DNA from: Flavobacterium sp. CBA20B-1
Lineage (GTDB): Bacteria; Bacteroidota; Bacteroidia; Flavobacteriales; Flavobacteriaceae
Direction: 5' to 3'
DNA length: 64,000 bases
Assembly: GCF_028473145.1 (NCBI RefSeq)
Contig: NZ_CP092370.1
Location: forward strand, 1,302,001-1,366,000
Of this stretch, positions 16,973-24,837 are shown one piece after another. Within the stretch, counting starts at the first letter, position 1. Each line of letters begins with the position of its first letter. A program made the translations under genes and the position numbers. The notes beneath the pieces were generated by a model. That model made no database searches. It was not told the origin of the DNA and saw nothing but the letters and a program-made list of their open reading frames with translations.

Positions 16973-18010
16973 ATGAAAAACAATTTTTGGGTAGAAGAAA
17001 AAAGTCCAACACAATTTTTTAAAGAATTTATCTTATCAGAAAATCCACAAGCTAGTTTTTGGGATGTGTTCACCCATTACGAACCTGAATATCTAAATGA
17101 TATTGCGAACAACAAATCTAATAAAGATTTACAAAATCAGCGTGAAATTGTGGATGAGATTATTCAAAAATATTTTTCTGAAACCAATATGAATCGACAA
17201 GAGATTGAGCTACTTGTAGATGCCATTGCCGAATTTTTATTGCCCGAAAAAGACCAAGAAACAGCTAATATTTACTCAAAAGTTAAAGATATTGCTCAAG
17301 AAATTGCCAAAAATCATCTTCAACCTTTAAAATTAAAACAAAGAGATTCAGACGATTTATTAGATGACCTACAGGATAAATTAGAAGAAATTAATCAAAC
17401 GTATATTAGAGAAAGTGACCAAGAAGCCATACGCCAATCAATTCGGTTAAAAGGCATTACTGGAGAATATAAACCCGAAGAAGTAGCAGATTATCTTTCG
17501 CGTTATGAAACCCATTGGGAAAACCAAGCTATATATCTTGCATCTGCACCAAAAGAAGAAGCAGAAGACATAGCATCTGACATAGACGATTTTATTTACC
17601 CGAGGCTCCCACTAGCCTGCTCTACAACGTTTTACGACTTTAACGGTGATGGCGGAAATTTATCTTATGAAGAACAAGAAACATTTGTAAATCAATTATT
17701 TGAACGCTATAAAAACGAAATTTCTGAATTGTTAAACCAACAGCCCGATGCTAGTTTGCAACCACACATAGACTACAAAAAACTAGACAAGCATGAACAT
17801 TTAGAAACATTGTATTGGGAAACCATAGAAACCAATCCTTTTATGTACGAATATGAAGTATTTTTTGCTGCTTGGAAAGGAAACGACAAAGTTATGTTTT
17901 TATCTGTAAATCATGAAGATAAAGAGCTTCCGTACGAAATAAATTTGGGTGGATTAAGCTTAGATAAATATGAAGAAATTCTAGCAAAATTTAATGCGAT
18001 AACAGCGTAA
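16973..18010 (+). CDS. Acidic soluble protein of unknown function
   Basis: 345 residues, rich in Glu and Asp, with no signal peptide or membrane segment. A central helical region (about 100-175) contains DSDDLLDDLQDKLEEI. A DFNGDGGNLSYEE segment near 215-230 resembles an EF-hand loop but is a single copy. The C-terminal region (YEYEVFFAAWKGNDKVMF) looks globular. I cannot assign a family. Clusters of such soluble orphan genes in Bacteroidota can be immunity proteins against toxins, but nothing here proves that. Confidence 0.6.
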   Translation: MKNNFWVEEKSPTQFFKEFILSENPQASFWDVFTHYEPEYLNDIANNKSNKDLQNQREIVDEIIQKYFSETNMNRQEIELLVDAIAEFLLPEKDQETANIYSKVKDIAQEIAKNHLQPLKLKQRDSDDLLDDLQDKLEEINQTYIRESDQEAIRQSIRLKGITGEYKPEEVADYLSRYETHWENQAIYLASAPKEEAEDIASDIDDFIYPRLPLACSTTFYDFNGDGGNLSYEEQETFVNQLFERYKNEISELLNQQPDASLQPHIDYKKLDKHEHLETLYWETIETNPFMYEYEVFFAAWKGNDKVMFLSVNHEDKELPYEINLGGLSLDKYEEILAKFNAITA

Positions 18011-18158
18011 ATTTGTAACCCTCATATTTTTCCAGTGATTTGAAAAATGCTTCTCTTTTAGCTCCAAATAAATCTGCAGTTTTTCCTTTTCGTTTGGAAA
18101 ATTCAATCAATTAAAAATCAATACAATATAAACAAGAAAACAAGTATTCAGAAAAAAA

Positions 18159-18293
18159 ATGAAACAAATCAATCAATATAATTTCGAAACCGAAACCCTG
18201 CCGGCAGTGCAACTTACCGAACAGACTGGCTACAATATCCGCTTTAAAACTACGGACGGTTTAACCGAGATTTATATCACAGATAAAAAGTAG
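18159..18293 (+). CDS. Possible 44-residue protein
   Basis: ATG at 18159 after an A-rich leader, TAG at 18291-18293, followed one base later by the ATG of the next gene. The peptide MKQINQYNFETETLPAVQL continues with NIRFKTTDGLTEIYITDKK, a balanced composition. Tight spacing to 18295-18852 favours a real two-gene unit. No family recognised; it could also be the truncated end of a larger lost gene. Confidence 0.45.
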   Translation: MKQINQYNFETETLPAVQLTEQTGYNIRFKTTDGLTEIYITDKK

Positions 18294-18294
18294 A

Positions 18295-18852
18295 ATGACA
18301 ACAAAAAGCATCGTGAAAATCGCAGCACTTGTAATAGGTCTTGGGGTAATTTTATTTGCTTTTATGCTTTTTGCCAGCATCAAAACAAAATCTAGCAGCC
18401 TCAACAACCACGAACCTTATAAAAATTGGGTGGGCAAAAACGTGACGCTCCAAAAGGAAACCGTTTTGTTTATCGACAGAATGTATGACGATAATGATGA
18501 CTACAAGTATACGCTGTTGGACAGTCTGCATCCACAATGGCAATCGGTGGACGAAAGGAAAAACCTACCGGCACCCGATCTGGAAGAAATTGTAAAATTC
18601 CCTGCCGGAACCCAATTTAAACTGGAGAAAGCGATACAATATACCAACGGTGTTTCAGGCTTTTCGACGCCCTATATTTTCGGCACCATTCTGCACAACG
18701 GAAAAACCTACAAAACCGGTTATCAGTGGGGAACTTTAGACCTTGCAAAAAGTATGGATAAGGAAAAAAAATCCTGGCATTTTCACCAGGCTCCGTGGCA
18801 GGATTCAAAAGATACTGCGTTTTATGAACTTCCAACAGCAAAACTTTGGTAG
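18295..18852 (+). CDS. Membrane-anchored protein of unknown function
   Basis: 185 residues. One N-terminal membrane segment (about 8-30, IAALVIGLGVILFAFMLFASI) with short cytoplasmic side, then an extracytoplasmic domain of about 155 residues. It contains WVGKNVTLQKETVLFIDRMY and FSTPYIFGTILHNGKTYKTGYQWG, a beta-rich pattern without a family I can name. It follows the 44-residue reading frame by one base. The DNA here is visibly less AT-rich than the genes at 14-18 kb, suggesting a different origin. Remnant genes follow directly downstream. Confidence 0.6.
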   Translation: MTTKSIVKIAALVIGLGVILFAFMLFASIKTKSSSLNNHEPYKNWVGKNVTLQKETVLFIDRMYDDNDDYKYTLLDSLHPQWQSVDERKNLPAPDLEEIVKFPAGTQFKLEKAIQYTNGVSGFSTPYIFGTILHNGKTYKTGYQWGTLDLAKSMDKEKKSWHFHQAPWQDSKDTAFYELPTAKLW

Positions 18853-18884
18853 TTGAAAAAAAGACTGTTTTTGGTAGGTTATAG

Positions 18885-19124
18885 AAGCAAGTTTATCTCA
18901 ACATCGGACAATTTCTTTTAGGAGACGCAGTATTGGGAATTGATGCCTGCCCGATGGAAGGCATTGATGTAAAAATTTTAGATAAAGAATTTGGTTTAAC
19001 AGAAAAAGGCTTGACAGCCGTTACTGCAGTATCTTTGGGCTATCGGACAGAAAGTGATTTTAACGATCCTGCCAAAACGCCAAAATCAAGACTTGCTTTT
19101 GAAGAAATATCTACATTGATTTAG
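18885..19124 (+). pseudogene. Remnant of an NAD(P)H nitroreductase (NfsB-like), C-terminal part
   Basis: An open frame after a stop at 18882-18884 reads [20 protein letters not shown], then ACPMEGID, ending in [13 protein letters not shown] before TAG at 19122. This is the characteristic last third of oxygen-insensitive nitroreductases (flavin-binding QxxLxxxxFLLxA and GIDxxPMEG). The first two thirds are missing and there is no proper start codon, so it is a 5'-truncated remnant. Confidence 0.75.
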
Positions 19125-19139
19125 TGCAATTATTAAGAT

Positions 19140-19322
19140 GCAATTACGGGTTTTATCAGCCCCAGCGGTGCGAACCGTCAATAGCCCCAGCGGGGCGACC
19201 TGTGAATAGCCTCGTAGGTGCGACCTGTTTGCGTGAGGGATAGGAGCGGCATCCTTTTGTGCAGCGGAGCGGAGCAAAAGATATAGCGGATAGCCCGACC
19301 CGCCGCGGCGGGGCACGACCAA
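19140..19322. repeat. GC-rich extragenic repeat element
   Basis: Far more GC-rich than its surroundings. It starts with three diverging 25-bp units (AGCCCCAGCGGTGCGA, AGCCCCAGCGGGGCGA, AGCCTCGTAGGTGCGA) and continues through GCGTGAGGGATAGGAGCGGC and AGATATAGCGGATAGC to a palindrome CCGCCGCGGCGG near 19302-19313. Strings like these occur as dispersed extragenic elements in Flavobacteriia. It lies between two pseudogenes. Confidence 0.7.
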
Positions 19323-19342
19323 ATAAATAAAAAAATGAATAT

Positions 19343-19567
19343 GTGACTAAGCGAAACTATACCTATCGATTGAATTTGCTGGCTTTGGAAGACTAATCAG
19401 GTACAAAACGGGCGGAAGAATTGCGTGTAGATTTTGAAAAATCACGATGATATTTCATTATCCCAGGAAAAGTACACACTGACTTGTACGATAAAATGGA
19501 TGTGATTCCGTTTGATAAATTGGAAGCGTTTTTTATGGCTAATTTGAAGTTAAAACAAAGAGGTTAA
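19343..19567 (+). pseudogene. Decayed small gene, DUF3861-like at its start
   Basis: From GTG 19343 the frame reads VTKRNYTYRLNLLALED, then an in-frame TAA, a further piece, a TGA, and a final piece ending KLKQRG-stop at 19567. A frame change near 19440 would give FENHDDI, a motif that I associate with DUF3861-type small proteins. With two stops and a probable frameshift it cannot be functional. Family assignment is tentative. Confidence 0.4.
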
Positions 19568-19575
19568 AAAAAGAG

Positions 19576-19616
19576 GCAGTTTCTTCCAAGCGTATGGGAA
19601 GAAACTGCTTTTTTTT
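19576..19616 (+). terminator. Strong terminator after the decayed small gene
   Basis: A perfect 12-bp stem, GCAGTTTCTTCC (19576-19587) with GGAAGAAACTGC (19597-19608), followed by eight T residues. It has outlived the gene it served. Confidence 0.85.
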
Positions 19617-19701
19617 GAATCTAAATTATAGAGGCAGCGTTAACGCTTTTTGAGGAATACGATTGCGTTGATCCGTTACCGTGATGATTTTTAGGAGCTT
19701 T

Positions 19702-19905
19702 CTATTTAACTTCAGGTAAATTTTTTAGTTCTACATAAAAATAAGAAATTGCATAGGCAAAGATCGCAGCACTAAGTCCGAAAACATTGGCATCCAATCC
19801 GTAGGGCAATTCTGCATTTATGATAATTAAAGCAATAGACACGGTACCACCCACAATCATTGAAATTAAAGCGGGTAAATGATGGGGTTTTTCAAAGCGA
19901 TATCT
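19702..19905 (-). pseudogene. Remnant of a sodium:solute symporter (SSS family), C-terminal end
   Basis: Minus-strand frame from after a TGA at 19906-19908 to TAG at 19702 reads RYRFEKPHHLPALISMIVGG, with TVSIALIIINAELPYG, LDANVFGLSAAIFAYAISY and FYVELKNLPEVK. This is the last membrane helices and tail of a sodium/solute symporter of the PutP type. The rest of the gene is absent. It is in the same orientation as alr, whose stop lies 70 bases away. Confidence 0.65.
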
Positions 19906-19975
19906 TCACATCACTTTTTCATTAAAACTTACCGGTCATTCAGAAAAATTTTTACGGTAGCGACAGGAAAACTCT

Positions 19976-21136
19976 TTACTCTACCACTTTTCTGGCAATA
20001 TCTAAAGGCAACCTCGTTAACAATTCATAGTTCAGCAGGCTGCTGTCTTCGCTGAACGATGCTACGGAAATATGCTGGTCGCCCTGGCTTCCTATAAGTA
20101 CCACTTCGTCACCGATTTCAACATCGGGCACATTGGTGATGTTTAAGGTCAGCATATTCATATTAACCGTTCCTACCACATCCACGCGGTACCCTTTCAC
20201 CAACACTTTACCCTGATTGCTTAGTTTTCTGCTGTAACCGTAAGCGTATCCAACCGGAACAATGGCAATTTTAGTCGTAATATTGGTATAATAAGACATC
20301 CCATACCCGATAAATTCACCTGCCTTTACCGTTTTAACCTCTACAATTCGGCTTTTCCACGAAATAATACGGGTAAGCGGGTTGGTTTCTGTAAGATTTT
20401 TCAGGTAATAATGTACGTAGGTTTCATTGTTAGGAAAATAGCCATATTGCAAAATACCAATTCGAACCATATCGAAAACGTATTTGGGATAACGCAAAAC
20501 TGCTGCCGAATTGGCAATATGAAATTGTGGTGAATGATTTTCCAGGCCTTCAAATTTCTTTTTTATTTTCAGAAATTTCTGAATCTGGTCTTTGATCCGT
20601 TTGTAATTAGCAATGCTTTCCGCACCGGCCAAATGGGTGCAAACCCCTTTTATTTCAATGAGGTAATTTTGATTTATTTTAGCAATGATTTCCTCAAAAT
20701 CTTTTAGCTCAAATCCGGTACGGTTCATCCCTGTTTCAAATTCGATATGTATTTTTGCGCGCAAATGTAATTGTTGTGTGATGGCAATTATTTCATCAAG
20801 TGAAGAAAAATTAGCCACATAAAATTCAACATTATTTTTAATTGCCCACGACAGGTCTTCTTTAGCCAGACTGCTCATAATCATCACATCAAAATCTCCG
20901 TTTACAGATTGTAAAACCTGATACGCTTCATTGGCACTGTAAACGCTAAAATGCCTGACGCCGCATTCATACGCCAGCGGACAATAATGTTGGATTGTAT
21001 GACCATAGGCATTGCCTTTTACTACGGCAGAAAGAAGGGTATTGTTAGGAAGTTTTTTTTGTATAAAATCTATATTGTGTTGTAAGGCTGATCTGGAAAT
21101 TTCTATCCAAGAGGTGGTTTCCGGTTTATAAAGCAT
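19976..21136 (-). CDS. alr: Alanine racemase (PLP-dependent)
   Basis: 386 residues. The PLP lysine is K40 in AVVKGNAYGH, the fold-type III racemase signature. The second catalytic tyrosine segment reads GYGMSYYT (about 282-289), followed by IVPVGYAYGY and a C-terminal beta domain with VGTVNMNML and GDEVVLIG. The enzyme interconverts L- and D-alanine for peptidoglycan, or related amino acids. It overlaps the 3' end of the M20 amidohydrolase by 11 bases, so the two are translationally coupled. The pair may process N-acyl or peptide-derived amino acids; this is an inference from the pairing. In many Flavobacteriia a different alr is fused to murF, so this may be a second racemase. Confidence 0.88.
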   Translation of the reverse strand: MLYKPETTSWIEISRSALQHNIDFIQKKLPNNTLLSAVVKGNAYGHTIQHYCPLAYECGVRHFSVYSANEAYQVLQSVNGDFDVMIMSSLAKEDLSWAIKNNVEFYVANFSSLDEIIAITQQLHLRAKIHIEFETGMNRTGFELKDFEEIIAKINQNYLIEIKGVCTHLAGAESIANYKRIKDQIQKFLKIKKKFEGLENHSPQFHIANSAAVLRYPKYVFDMVRIGILQYGYFPNNETYVHYYLKNLTETNPLTRIISWKSRIVEVKTVKAGEFIGYGMSYYTNITTKIAIVPVGYAYGYSRKLSNQGKVLVKGYRVDVVGTVNMNMLTLNITNVPDVEIGDEVVLIGSQGDQHISVASFSEDSSLLNYELLTRLPLDIARKVVE

Positions 21137-22262
21137 TTTCTAAAATTTTGTAAAACATCGTTGCGGCGGTTACCGTAATTTCATCGGGAAAATCATAATC
21201 GGGATTGTGTAGTGCCGGGCAATTTTCGCCAGATCCAATTCCGAACATAGCACCCGGAATCAATTGGGTAAAAAGTCCAAAATCTTCGCCCCACTTAAAA
21301 GGTTGGTTGATTTGTTGCTGCTCTAATTGTAAATCTTCTGCCGATTTTTTAATGATTTCTACTGCATTTTCATCATTTTGGTTAGATAAAAATTCTTGCG
21401 TCCAGGAAATGTCTACGTGCAGATTTTCGTTTGTACATATTTTTTTAGTTTCCTGTATTAGGTCATTGGTTAATTGGTTGAAAAGTGCAGGCGACCAGGC
21501 GCGAATCGTTAAATGCAGACTGCCTTTTCCGGCAGAAATTCCATAGTCTTTGGTTCCTAAATTGGCATACACAGGGGTGATGAGGAAAAAATGGTCATCT
21601 TCCGGTTTGTTGTGCGTCAGTTTTTTGCATTTTTCCAAAATCAACGCCATTGCAAAAGCTGGGTTAAAGCCGTGTTCTGGCTCGGCAGCATGAGCTGTTT
21701 TTCCTTTAAAATCAAAAATTAAACTTTTTACATTTGCTGTAAAGGCGTGCTTTTTATGTATGATTTTATGTAGTGGAAATCCCGGTAAATTGTGCAGTGC
21801 AAACACCATATCGGGTTTTAGCTCCTGAAATTTTTCATCGTCTAAGACCGCTTTCGCACCGAGTCCGTTTTCTTCGGCAGGCTGCCACAGCAAAATAATT
21901 TTTCCTTTGTCGATAGGGTTTTTATGAAGCATTTCCGCTACCCCAATCATAATGGTGGTATGCCCGTCGTGCCCGCATTTGTGAGACACTTGAGGGTTTA
22001 CCGATCGGTGTTCAAAATCATTAATCTCTTCAATAGGTAAAGCGTCTGTATCTGCACGCAGCATAATGGTTTTTCCATCTTCTTTACCTGTAAAAACTGC
22101 CACTACACCGGTTTTTCCCGCAGAGAATACCTTTGCACTACTGTAGGCTTTTAGGATTTCCTGGATTCGTTTGCAGGTTCTGAATTCCTGGGTAGAGAGT
22201 TCTGCGTAATTCTGATGAAAATCTCTTCGGATTTCCCTTAGTTTATCATCTAATTTTCTCAT
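21126..22262 (-). CDS. M20-family amidohydrolase (hippurate hydrolase/aminoacylase type)
   Basis: 378 residues from the ATG at 22262 (MRKLDDKLREIRRDFH); a start at 22304 would add a basic, hydrophobic stretch not seen in relatives. The metal-binding motifs are KCGHDGHTT (about 94-102), PAEENGLGAK (about 127), FALHNLPG, and KTAHAAEPEHG in the dimerisation domain. This places it with N-acyl-L-amino acid amidohydrolases such as hippurate hydrolase. It removes acyl groups from amino acids in the cytosol. It overlaps alr by 11 bases at its 3' end. Confidence 0.87.
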   Translation of the reverse strand: MRKLDDKLREIRRDFHQNYAELSTQEFRTCKRIQEILKAYSSAKVFSAGKTGVVAVFTGKEDGKTIMLRADTDALPIEEINDFEHRSVNPQVSHKCGHDGHTTIMIGVAEMLHKNPIDKGKIILLWQPAEENGLGAKAVLDDEKFQELKPDMVFALHNLPGFPLHKIIHKKHAFTANVKSLIFDFKGKTAHAAEPEHGFNPAFAMALILEKCKKLTHNKPEDDHFFLITPVYANLGTKDYGISAGKGSLHLTIRAWSPALFNQLTNDLIQETKKICTNENLHVDISWTQEFLSNQNDENAVEIIKKSAEDLQLEQQQINQPFKWGEDFGLFTQLIPGAMFGIGSGENCPALHNPDYDFPDEITVTAATMFYKILENAL

Positions 22263-22395
22263 TCCTCTCAAGATAATAAAAATTTTTACTACCCGCCTTA
22301 TCAAATAATAGATTTAATCTAATTTTAACGTAAAATTTGAATTAAAGTGTACCATTGCTGCGTAAGAAACCATTGATACAGATAATTTTAAAACA

Positions 22396-22560
22396 TTAGA
22401 ATTTTAATTTATTAAATGTCCAATTTTTGGTATCTATCAGTAATAATTGATTATACATCACTTCTAAATCGCATATAATTTGTAAGGTATGCATTGCCAT
22501 GATGCTGCCAATAATACCGGGCAAAGGACCTAAAACACCAAGGCTATCGCAATCCTTTAG
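22396..22560 (-). pseudogene. ThiF/MoeB/HesA-family remnant cut off at the CRISPR array
   Basis: The minus strand, read from the edge of the array to TAA at 22396, gives LKDCDSLGVLGPLPGIIGSI, with MAMHTLQIICDLEVMYNQLL and LIDTKNWTFNKLKF. GVLGPLPGIIGS followed by a helix, then a terminal strand, is the hallmark C-terminus of E1-like adenylyltransferases that activate ThiS/MoaD-type proteins. Everything upstream is missing: the reading frame runs straight into the first, degenerate CRISPR repeat at 22560. The remainder of the intergenic region to 22263 holds nothing else I can identify. Confidence 0.8.
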
Positions 22561-23500
22561 TTATGAATTCCTTTCAATTTTTTGTAGATTTACAGAACAG
22601 AATTACAACGTATGAAAATGAGTAACGTTAAACTACCTCGTTGTGAATTCCTTTCAAATTTTTTGTAGATTTACAGAACAGAATTACAACCCTGAGTAGC
22701 TTCTTTCGCTACAAAAACGCGTTGTGAATTCCTTTCAAATTTTTTGTAGATTTACAGAACAGAATTACAACTAATATTATTTAAAGATTTATCAATCACG
22801 CGTTGTGAATTCCTTTCAAATTTTTTGTAGATTTACAGAACAGAATTACAACTAAATGAAGCAAAAGCACGCATGGATGCGGGTTGTGAATTCCTTTCAA
22901 ATTTTTTGTAGATTTACAGAACAGAATTACAACTGATGCAATGATTTACAATAAACTTCGTAAGTTGTGAATTCCTTTCAAATTTTTTGTAGATTTACAG
23001 AACAGAATTACAACTGAAGCATTTTAAAAGTGTTGCTGCTGCATGTTGTGAATTCCTTTCAAATTTTTTGTAGATTTACAGAACAGAATTACAACTTATT
23101 GGTATGGAAATTAAAGTTCCTGGATGTTGTGAATTCCTTTCAAATTTTTTGTAGATTTACAGAACAGAATTACAACTTTATTGCAAATAATTCGTTTAAC
23201 TTTTCTGTTGTGAATTCCTTTCAAATTTTTTGTAGATTTACAGAACAGAATTACAACCACAAGCATTTATAAACCCTGGCGCATTTAGTTGTGAATTCCT
23301 TTCAAATTTTTTGTAGATTTACAGAACAGAATTACAACTGATATAAAATATTAAAATGTTTATATATTGTTGTGAATTCCTTTCAAATTTTTTGTAGATT
23401 TACAGAACAGAATTACAACAAAGACGGATTTTGCTGGGCAGAAAATAGCGTTGTGAATTCCTTTCAAATTTTTTGTAGATTTACAGAACAGAATTACAAC
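22560..23500 (+). CRISPR. Type II-C CRISPR array, 12 repeats of 51 bp and 11 spacers of 30 bp
   Basis: Repeats start at 22560, 22640, 22721, 22802, 22883, 22964, 23045, 23126, 23207, 23288, 23369 and 23450. Repeats 2-12 appear identical: 51 bp, beginning GTTGTGAATTCCTTTCAA and ending CAGAATTACAAC; all spacers are 30 bp (period 81). Repeat 1 (22560-22609) is degenerate: G4 is A and one A is lost. Repeat bases 2-18 are complementary to the tracrRNA anti-repeat at 28809-28825, which fixes transcription as plus strand, toward and convergent with cas2. Each repeat carries TTG (2-4) and TAGATTTA (27-34), spaced 22 bases apart, resembling a Bacteroidota promoter. Confidence 0.97.
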
Positions 23501-23559
23501 CTCATTTAAAACCCTTTAAAATCAAGGGTTTCAAGAGGGTAAACTACAACAAAAAAATC
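23501..23559. other. Flank between the last repeat and the terminator
   Basis: Contains an 8-bp inverted repeat, AAACCCTT (23509-23516) and AAGGGTTT (23524-23531), and ends at 23550 with CTACAAC, which resembles the last bases of the CRISPR repeat. It may be the integration-side flank of the array. Confidence 0.35.
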
Positions 23560-23604
23560 ATAAAAAATGCTTGATTTCATTTCTGAATCAAGCATTTTTT
23601 TATT
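23560..23604. terminator. Bidirectional terminator between the CRISPR array and cas2
   Basis: AAATGCTTGATT and AATCAAGCATTT form a long stem (23562-23600) with T-runs on both strands. It can end both the plus-strand array transcript and the minus-strand cas operon. Confidence 0.85.
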
Positions 23605-23608
23605 TCTG

Positions 23609-23947
<339 letters not shown>

Positions 23948-24835
23948 TTACATCATTGGATAGTGAATCACACGGCTTTCTCCCATAAAACATTTACAAA
24001 GCGAACTGGTAGTGATGCTTAAGGCAGTCATTAAGGGGCGTTGCAATCCATTTATAATTACATCTTTTGTTGCTAATTGCAACAAGTATGCTTTTGCTTC
24101 TTTGTCTAACACATGCGTAGCCTGCGGTTGCTGCATCCAATCAACTACCAACGCATCTACATACGGTCGATAAGGTTCCATCACATCATCTGCCAAACAA
24201 TAGGCATTGTATTTATTTCTGTGAAAAATACCAATGGTTGGATGCAAGCCACTAGAAACCAATGCCCGAGCCACCATACTGCGCAAAACCGCATATCCAA
24301 AATTTAAAAAATTGTTGGGAGCGTCGCCTTTTCGTTCTCTGGTAAAATCATCAAACAATTGCTTCCAGTAGTATTGTGCGGCAATGCCTTCCATATTGGT
24401 GCTGTCGCCCGACTTTACTTCGTTCATATATTTTAGTAACGATTCATGTGCTATGTTCCGTTTACGCAACACTTCTTTTTGCTGAAAAATTTTTGCTTCA
24501 ACGGTTTGTTTCCATAACTGTTTGCGTAAAGGTTCCGAACAATTGATTTGATGTTTTAATCGCTCCGAATGTTCTACGTGTCCGCTTATAGGAAGCATTA
24601 AACCCAATGGCAAATGACTTTCATCGCAACTAATGATGGCTACATTGTGTTGTTGCAGTAAAAGTATCACAGGGTGCGACAGGGTGATTTGCGGATGATC
24701 TAACACTAAAAAACCCATATCTTCTATTGGTACCGACCCTTTTAGCTCTTTGCTTTCGGGGTCAACAATTTGCAACTGGTTGTCTTTTAGTTTTAAATAC
24801 GCCGGATTGCCTATGTAAATGGTTCGTTTGAGCAT
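23948..24835 (-). CDS. cas1: Cas1, CRISPR integrase
   Basis: 295 residues, typical for type II Cas1. The metal ligands are apparent in NMEGIAAQYYW (Glu, about 148), GLHPTIGIFH (His, about 208) and DDVMEPYRPYVD (Asp/Glu, about 220-230). Cas1 with Cas2 inserts new spacers at the array. It starts two bases after the cas9 stop and ends directly at the cas2 start. The type II subclass is confirmed by the neighbouring cas9. Confidence 0.95.
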   Translation of the reverse strand: MLKRTIYIGNPAYLKLKDNQLQIVDPESKELKGSVPIEDMGFLVLDHPQITLSHPVILLLQQHNVAIISCDESHLPLGLMLPISGHVEHSERLKHQINCSEPLRKQLWKQTVEAKIFQQKEVLRKRNIAHESLLKYMNEVKSGDSTNMEGIAAQYYWKQLFDDFTRERKGDAPNNFLNFGYAVLRSMVARALVSSGLHPTIGIFHRNKYNAYCLADDVMEPYRPYVDALVVDWMQQPQATHVLDKEAKAYLLQLATKDVIINGLQRPLMTALSITTSSLCKCFMGESRVIHYPMM

Positions 24836-24837
24836 AA

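Noticed and set aside
17991..18108. Minus-strand stretch reading EFSKRKGKTADLFGAKREAF
   Set aside because: Looks protein-like and may be the tail of a lost gene, but it is only 38 codons, overlaps the end of the plus-strand gene and has no start.
23030..23272. Open frame through the CRISPR array with repeated VVNSFQIFCRF-type blocks
   Set aside because: It arises because the 81-bp period is divisible by three; the peptide is simply the repeat translated.
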